Shown piece after piece: positions 59,093-64,000 of a DNA stretch of 64,000 bases. The stretch's first letter is position 1. The number at the start of each line of letters is the position of its first letter. The position numbers were made by a program, and so were the translations under genes. A model generated the notes under the pieces. The model made no database searches. It saw only the letters and a program-made list of their open reading frames with translations, and had not been told where the DNA came from. Source of the stretch: Pseudoduganella danionis. Lineage in GTDB: Bacteria > Pseudomonadota > Gammaproteobacteria > Burkholderiales > Burkholderiaceae_D. The stretch is from NCBI RefSeq assembly GCF_009720775.1, contig NZ_WNKW01000006.1:310001-374000 (forward strand), read 5' to 3'.

Positions 59093-61987
59093 TTAGAAGG
59101 TGTAGCTGGCACTGAAGGTGAAGTAACGGCCCTGGTTGTTATGCAGGCCTTCGTTATAGCCTTGCAGCGGGGTGCCGGCCGTGTTCACACCATAGCGCGG
59201 ATCATACGGCGCTTTGGTATCGAACAGGTTCTGCACATTCAGGCTGACCGACACGTTCTTGAAGCCCGTGTAGGTATAGCCCAGACCCACCGTGGTCCAG
59301 CTGTTGACTGCGCAATCCGGGAAGTAAGCCTCGTACAGCGGCGTGGTGGTATTGCGGTCCGGTTTGGCATCGGTAGTCTTCTTGCTACCGTAATGGCAGA
59401 ACGGCTGGGCGTAGGTTTCTTCCCCTTCATAGCGGCGCAGGAAGGAGACCGGGCCCACATAGTTCACCGTGGCCGATACAGCATGATCGCCGCGGCTCCA
59501 GCTACCGGTCAGGCTGCTCTTCCAGCGCGGAATATCCAGGCTGCTGCTGATATTCCAGTCCGTGATGCCAGCATTGCTACCGGCCAGATTGCGCTCGATG
59601 TCGCCTTCATGGGCCGCAATCGAATAGTGCGAGATATAGGTCGACGATACCTTGGTATTAAAGGTGCCCCAGTCGCCCAGATTCTTGCGGTGACGCACTT
59701 CCAAATCGATACCGCGCACTTCCGTTGCGCCCTGGTTAATCCACGGCTCCTTCACCATCAGCAGCGGGCCGGAATTCGGAATCACCTTGCCATTGGCATC
59801 GGTCACCCAGTTGGCCGGATTAGGATCGCGCACCACGTTGCCCGGATTGCTATCTTCGTTTTTCAACGCATCCCATGCCGAACCCAGTATCACTTCGCCC
59901 GTCTTACGGATACGCCACATATCGATCACCAGATCGAGGTTGGCGCTAGGCGCAATGATCAGACCGAGCGAATAGCTCTTGGCTTTTTCCGGTACCAGAT
60001 CGGGATTCGCGCCGCCCGTGCCGGCTGCCGACTTATTGCAGTCAACTTCGGTCGCGCCATTTTTTGGCGTGCTCTCGTCGGACTCGCAACGACGGCGGTC
60101 CCAGATGCCGCTTTCGAAGAACTGCGCGCCGCCCGGGGTGACCTGGGTCAGACCAGGCGCACGGAAGCCGCGTGCATAGGTACCACGCACGGCCACCGAA
60201 TCCGCCAGCGTCCACTTACCGCCGACCTTAGGCACGAAGTTGGTCTTGATGCCGGGATATTTATCGAGCCGGCCGGCGAAATCGAACTCCAGGCTCTTCA
60301 GCACCGGTGTACGCAGTTCAACGAAGGCCGATTTGACATCGCGCGAACCATCGATAATGGTATTTGCCAGGCCGAAGATCTGGCCCGTGGCCAGCAGCGG
60401 ATCGGGATTCAGATTGATTTTCTCGCGCCGTATTTCGGTCCCCAGTGCCAGCGCAAACGGACCGCCCGGCAGCGAGCCGAATTCCGTATTGGCCTTGGCA
60501 TCCCACTGCAGGATGGACGCCTTGTTATCACCCGTCACATCACGCGCCAGGGTCGGGTCGGCTGCCAGCGCCGCCAGCGAGGTGCCCGTGTTGAGCTTGC
60601 GCAGCGTTGGCAGATACAGGCGGCCGTAGGTCACTTCATCCTTCTGCGACTGGTTCCACAGCACGGCGGTATTCCAGTCCCAGCCGAAGTGCGTGCCTTC
60701 CAGCCCGACCAGCGCACGGATGCCCTTGTTGATGTTCTGGGTGCCGCCGCGCAGATTCTCGAAACGGTAGCCAACCGAAGCGCGCGAATCCGGGAAAGGA
60801 TTATCAGGGTGGCCTATCGGCAGGATCACCTGGAATGGATCCGTCACACCTACCGAGGTGAAGTTGGTGGTGGGCGTCTGTCCCAGCGTAATCGGCGAAC
60901 CCGTGTAATTACGTTCGCTGCGGCTGAAGCCGACCTCGGCAAACGCGCGCGTGTTCTGGCCCAGCTTGATGATGCCGCGGCTCATCACATTCTGGTCATT
61001 GCCTGCGCTCTGCGCTTCCAGGAACTGCAGCGTGTCATAGTTACAGAAGGTACGGCCAATAAACACACTGGTGGCCGGCAAACCCATGGCGCGGCTACCG
61101 ACCAGTTGCTGCGACGGGTCGCAATCCGTGCGGGTGATCAGATTCTTGGCTGCGAGCGCCTGGGAGACGGCAAAGTTGGCCGTGTCGGGCGCACGTTCGC
61201 GGTAGAACGAAGGATGGGAAGACACCGTGCTGCCGTATGGGGTGGCATAGCGGCCATTGAGCAGCTTGTATTTTTCCACTTCGATATCGGTGGCATCGGC
61301 GCGCTTGACGCGGTCACGCTTGGAGACGTCGGCCGCGACGAACACGTTGTAGCCATCTTTATCGATGTCGCCCTTGCCCCAGAACAGGCTGGCGCCACGT
61401 TTGCCGAAGTTGCCATCGTCGTTGGCGCCCACGCGTGCGGCCACCTGCAAGCCTTCGTAGTTATTCTTGGTGATGAAGTTGATGACGCCGCCGATCGCAT
61501 CCGAACCGTAGACGGCCGAAGCGCCATCTTTGAGGATCTCGACGCGCTCGAGTGCCGACAGCGGAATGCTGTTCAGGTCGTACAGCGTCGAATTGCCATC
61601 ATTCGGATCAGCATAGGCCGACGGCGTCATGCGGCGGCCATTCAGCAGGATCAGCGTCGAGGTCGACGACAAACCACGCAGCGAGGCGGTCGAGACGCCG
61701 CGCGAGAAACCGCCATCATTGGTGTCGTAATTGTTGTTGGTGCCCATGGATGGCACGGTACGCATCAGCTCGGCCACGGTGGAAGCACCACTGGCTTTGA
61801 TTTCGAGCTGGGTAATCACTTGCACCGGCGATTCGCCCTCTTTGCCGACGCGCTTCAGATTCGAGCCGGTAATGTAGACGGTTTCCACTTCCTTGCCGGA
61901 AGTTTGCTGGGCGTGCAGAACGGGTGTGTAGGCCAGCGTCAGGGCGATCGCGATCGCACTGCGCTTGCTCAATGGATGGTGTTTCAA
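59093..61987 (-). CDS. TonB-dependent outer-membrane receptor
   Basis: 964 residues from TTG 61987, which has GGGAGG four to five bases upstream and yields a clear signal peptide (SAIAIALTLAYTPVLHAQQ). The TonB-box region (VETVYITGSNLKR) and plug (ASTVAELMRTVPSMG; LRGLSSTSTLILLNGRRM; GSDAIGGVINFI) are followed by a 22-strand type barrel ending FTFSASYTF with a terminal Phe. It resembles the GSxIKR-type receptors that take up oligosaccharides or peptides; the substrate is unknown. A second receptor gene lies upstream on the same strand, with a terminator and a 306-bp AT-rich gap between. Confidence 0.92.
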   Translation of the reverse strand: MKHHPLSKRSAIAIALTLAYTPVLHAQQTSGKEVETVYITGSNLKRVGKEGESPVQVITQLEIKASGASTVAELMRTVPSMGTNNNYDTNDGGFSRGVSTASLRGLSSTSTLILLNGRRMTPSAYADPNDGNSTLYDLNSIPLSALERVEILKDGASAVYGSDAIGGVINFITKNNYEGLQVAARVGANDDGNFGKRGASLFWGKGDIDKDGYNVFVAADVSKRDRVKRADATDIEVEKYKLLNGRYATPYGSTVSSHPSFYRERAPDTANFAVSQALAAKNLITRTDCDPSQQLVGSRAMGLPATSVFIGRTFCNYDTLQFLEAQSAGNDQNVMSRGIIKLGQNTRAFAEVGFSRSERNYTGSPITLGQTPTTNFTSVGVTDPFQVILPIGHPDNPFPDSRASVGYRFENLRGGTQNINKGIRALVGLEGTHFGWDWNTAVLWNQSQKDEVTYGRLYLPTLRKLNTGTSLAALAADPTLARDVTGDNKASILQWDAKANTEFGSLPGGPFALALGTEIRREKINLNPDPLLATGQIFGLANTIIDGSRDVKSAFVELRTPVLKSLEFDFAGRLDKYPGIKTNFVPKVGGKWTLADSVAVRGTYARGFRAPGLTQVTPGGAQFFESGIWDRRRCESDESTPKNGATEVDCNKSAAGTGGANPDLVPEKAKSYSLGLIIAPSANLDLVIDMWRIRKTGEVILGSAWDALKNEDSNPGNVVRDPNPANWVTDANGKVIPNSGPLLMVKEPWINQGATEVRGIDLEVRHRKNLGDWGTFNTKVSSTYISHYSIAAHEGDIERNLAGSNAGITDWNISSSLDIPRWKSSLTGSWSRGDHAVSATVNYVGPVSFLRRYEGEETYAQPFCHYGSKKTTDAKPDRNTTTPLYEAYFPDCAVNSWTTVGLGYTYTGFKNVSVSLNVQNLFDTKAPYDPRYGVNTAGTPLQGYNEGLHNNQGRYFTFSASYTF

Positions 61988-62210
61988 AGTACCTCCCTCT
62001 ATTTTTTCTTAGCAGATATTTGTAAATCTACGCAAAAGTTCGTAAAGCTGGTTGCCTTACAAGGTATTTCTTGGTAGATCTCCAATTTCTCACAATCGGG
62101 ATTACATGAAAAGAAAGATTTCCTAATTTACTAATAAATTCACCAAGTAAGGGTTTCCTGTATTGTTTCCACAACGTCTAGTCAAACTACTTATTTGCTA
62201 CTTATGGCGC
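61988..62210. other. AT-rich leader upstream of the first TonB receptor gene
   Basis: The gap between the two receptor genes (61988-62293) holds the terminator at 62211-62248 and about 220 bp of AT-rich sequence with no plausible gene. It probably contains the receptor promoter, but I cannot pick a convincing -35/-10 pair. Confidence 0.4.
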
Positions 62211-62248
62211 AAAAAAAACACCCCGGCCGCACAAGGCGGACGGGGTGT
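62211..62248 (-). terminator. rho-independent terminator after the second TonB receptor gene
   Basis: ACACCCCG/CGGGGTGT plus CCGC/GCGG arms (62218-62230 with 62236-62248) and eight T on the minus strand (A run 62211-62218). Confidence 0.9.
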
Positions 62249-62293
62249 GGCAGGTGTTACCCAGCCCTTGCGGGCTGAGTCCCTCACGGCAGC

Positions 62294-64000
62294 TTAGAAG
62301 GTGTAAGCAGCGCTCAGGCCGAACGAACGGAACAGCATGTTGTTGGCAGTGATGCCATCACGGTAGTTGACTGGCGTATCCTGGTTCAGCAGGTTGTAGA
62401 TGTACGCGCTCAGCTTGACGTTTTTGCTCATGGTGTAAGCCAGGTTGTAATCAACCGTGGTGTAGGCACGAACTTTACCGCAAGCAGCCATCTGATCAGC
62501 AGCAACCTTGTTGGTTACGCAGTAGGTTGGTGCGTCGTCGCTGTTCGGGCTCCAGGCACCGCGGTAGTTCAGGGTGATGCCCTGATCGACCTTGCCGGTG
62601 TTCAGCGCGCCGCGCAGTTTCATACGCAGACGTGGACCACCGTCGTAGTTACCGGCCATGTTCATGCCGTAGGCATTGTCAGCCACCAGGTACTGCTGGT
62701 ATTTCAGTGCATAAGTACCATCCAGTTTCAGGGCTACATCACCCACGTTGGCGATCTTGAACTTGCCCGAAGCGTCGAAGTCGAAGCCCGAAGCACGGGT
62801 TTTGCCCGAGTTGACGTATGGGTTGTACACCATGCCCAGCTTGCCGATACCCTGGAAGTTGGTGGTGGTGCCTGGCGCGTACTTGCGTACCAGTGCCAGG
62901 AACTCATTGTCGGTGGCGCTGTTGTCGATACGGATCAGTTGGCCGGCTGGCAGCGCTGCTTCGTTCTTCAGTACGTCGGCGACGGAACGGGTACCGATTT
63001 CGTCTTTACGCTCGATGTTGTAGTAGTCCAGTGCCAGCGTCCAGTTCTTCACTGGCTCGAATACCAGACCCAGGGTGTAAGAACGCGAGGTTTCTGGTTT
63101 CAGGTCAGGATTAGCCGACACGAAGCTAGGCAGCGACGACAGGCAGTCGTTGTTACGGTAGCTATTGGCCAGTGCCTTGTCAGCCGCGGTTGCGCTGGAT
63201 TTCTGAATGATGTTGTTCAGTTCCGAAGCGATAGGGCAACGACGCTGGTCCACTACGTTGGTTGCGACCGAGCTACGGCCCAGACCGTTACCGGTTTCAA
63301 CGATGTTAGGAGCACGGAAACCACCGGCAGCCGTACCACGCAGCAGCAGCGAGTCCAGTGCTTGCACTTTGGCGCCCAGTTTAGGCGACAGGTGGGCTTC
63401 CGCACCGCTGGTCTTGTCGGCACGCAGAGCTGCGCTCAGTTCCACGCGCTTCACCACAGGAATGGTGGCTTCGGTGAACACAGCGTACTGGCTCTGACGG
63501 TCTTTCACTTGCAGGCCGAATACGCCTACCAGTTCACCGCCCAGCACGTTGTCCGAGCTCTTCATTTCGTAGGAGTTGCGACGGATGTCGGTACCCACGG
63601 CGATGCTCAGAGGACCAGCCGGCAGTTGCATGACTTCACCGGTAACGGTCGCGTCGATGAATTCGATCTTCGCTTCGCCTTCGGTGGTACGCACTGGGAA
63701 CATCTGGTTCAGCAGCGCTACATCGTTCTTCTGGCCGAACTTGTAGGTGTTGTTGACGATGGCGTCGGTATAGCCTTTGGCGCTCACGGCACGGGTGGCC
63801 TTGGTAGCGCTCGAGGTCATGTGGCCTACAGCCGATTTCCAGTCGAAGTTACCGAGGGTGCCGTTCAGGGCCAGCATGAAGCGGCTCTGGTCGGATTCGG
63901 TACGGTTGAAGTTGAAGCCTTCGCCGGTGTCCATCAGACGGGCGCGGTATTCCACTGGGGTGCTGTATGGGTTGCCGTTGTTACCAACTGGCAGCTTAGG
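62294..64000 (-). CDS. TonB-dependent outer-membrane receptor, N-terminus cut by window edge
   Basis: The frame is open from the TAA at 62294 to the right edge (568 residues visible), so the signal peptide and plug are missing. Visible barrel features are FRAPNIVETGNGLGRSS, NPDLKPETSRSYTLGLVFEP, NIERKDEIG and the terminal SAAYTF with a final Phe. Two cysteines (RRCPIAS; NNDCLSS) frame an extracellular loop. It belongs to the same broad receptor group as the 964-residue neighbour (shared GFRAP, NPDL.PE and SLGL/TLGL blocks) but is clearly diverged. Substrate unknown. Confidence 0.9.
   Translation of the reverse strand, partial: PKLPVGNNGNPYSTPVEYRARLMDTGEGFNFNRTESDQSRFMLALNGTLGNFDWKSAVGHMTSSATKATRAVSAKGYTDAIVNNTYKFGQKNDVALLNQMFPVRTTEGEAKIEFIDATVTGEVMQLPAGPLSIAVGTDIRRNSYEMKSSDNVLGGELVGVFGLQVKDRQSQYAVFTEATIPVVKRVELSAALRADKTSGAEAHLSPKLGAKVQALDSLLLRGTAAGGFRAPNIVETGNGLGRSSVATNVVDQRRCPIASELNNIIQKSSATAADKALANSYRNNDCLSSLPSFVSANPDLKPETSRSYTLGLVFEPVKNWTLALDYYNIERKDEIGTRSVADVLKNEAALPAGQLIRIDNSATDNEFLALVRKYAPGTTTNFQGIGKLGMVYNPYVNSGKTRASGFDFDASGKFKIANVGDVALKLDGTYALKYQQYLVADNAYGMNMAGNYDGGPRLRMKLRGALNTGKVDQGITLNYRGAWSPNSDDAPTYCVTNKVAADQMAACGKVRAYTTVDYNLAYTMSKNVKLSAYIYNLLNQDTPVNYRDGITANNMLFRSFGLSAAYTF

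Noticed and set aside
59141-62077. 978-codon plus-strand frame opposite the first TonB receptor
   Set aside because: The minus-strand protein has signal peptide, plug and barrel motifs; the antisense product has none.

Overview
The window comes from a GC-rich betaproteobacterium. Gene order and protein style point to Oxalobacteraceae (Massilia/Janthinobacterium/Duganella group). This is inferred from the pilMNOPQ-aroK-aroB-dgt order, infA inside the spc/alpha ribosomal cluster, system II cytochrome c maturation (ResB/CcsB) and the TonB receptors; no database search was possible. Most of the window is chromosomal core. I see no phage, insertion sequence, CRISPR array, rRNA or tRNA.

Layout. 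1-3.3 kb: minus-strand cell-envelope operon (TPR lipoprotein, lolB, ispE running off the left edge). 3.5-7.4 kb: mutM, a dynamin-like GTPase and mutY on the plus strand. 7.5-18.1 kb: minus-strand block with a coiled-coil membrane protein, dgt, aroK and aroB read as one continuous frame, a bacterial Ig-like lipoprotein, and the type IV pilus operon pilMNOPQ. Divergent from pilM is mrcA (PBP1A), then cyaY, a tiny lptM-like lipoprotein gene and lysA. 22.6-28.5 kb: respiratory and redox genes msrQ, msrP, ccsB, resB and a cytochrome c4. 28.6-31.4 kb: engB, hemB and a TolA/TonB-like protein. 31.5-42.8 kb: an orphan FAD/NAD(P)-binding protein, an RND pump with its adaptor, an OmpR/EnvZ-type two-component system, a Spy/CpxP-like protein and dsbD. 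42.9-44.6 kb: an M28 peptidase. 44.8-58.8 kb: the S10-spc-alpha ribosomal cluster, 28 genes on the minus strand from rplC to rplQ. 59.1-64 kb: two TonB-dependent receptors, the second cut by the right edge.

Functional links. The two-component system, RND pump and Spy-like chaperone look like one envelope-stress/efflux module; a TTGTAT direct repeat with 10-bp period lies between the divergent regulator and spy-like genes. ResB/CcsB next to cytochrome c4 pairs a haem-attachment system with a substrate. MsrPQ and DsbD both deal with periplasmic redox damage.

Most unusual items: (i) the in-frame aroK-aroB fusion; (ii) a nine-unit, 10-bp TAGAC tandem array between the spy-like gene and dsbD; (iii) two copies of a composite palindromic (REP/BIME-like) element, one of which supplies the last codons and stop of msrQ; (iv) an S10 operon that starts at rplC with no rpsJ next to it and TonB receptors upstream; (v) control signals inside the ribosomal cluster (terminator plus promoter with overlapping inverted repeat between rpsQ and rplN, and hairpins around rpoA); (vi) an Ig-like, calcium-motif lipoprotein lodged between pilQ and aroK. 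I did not find a clearly new multi-gene system.
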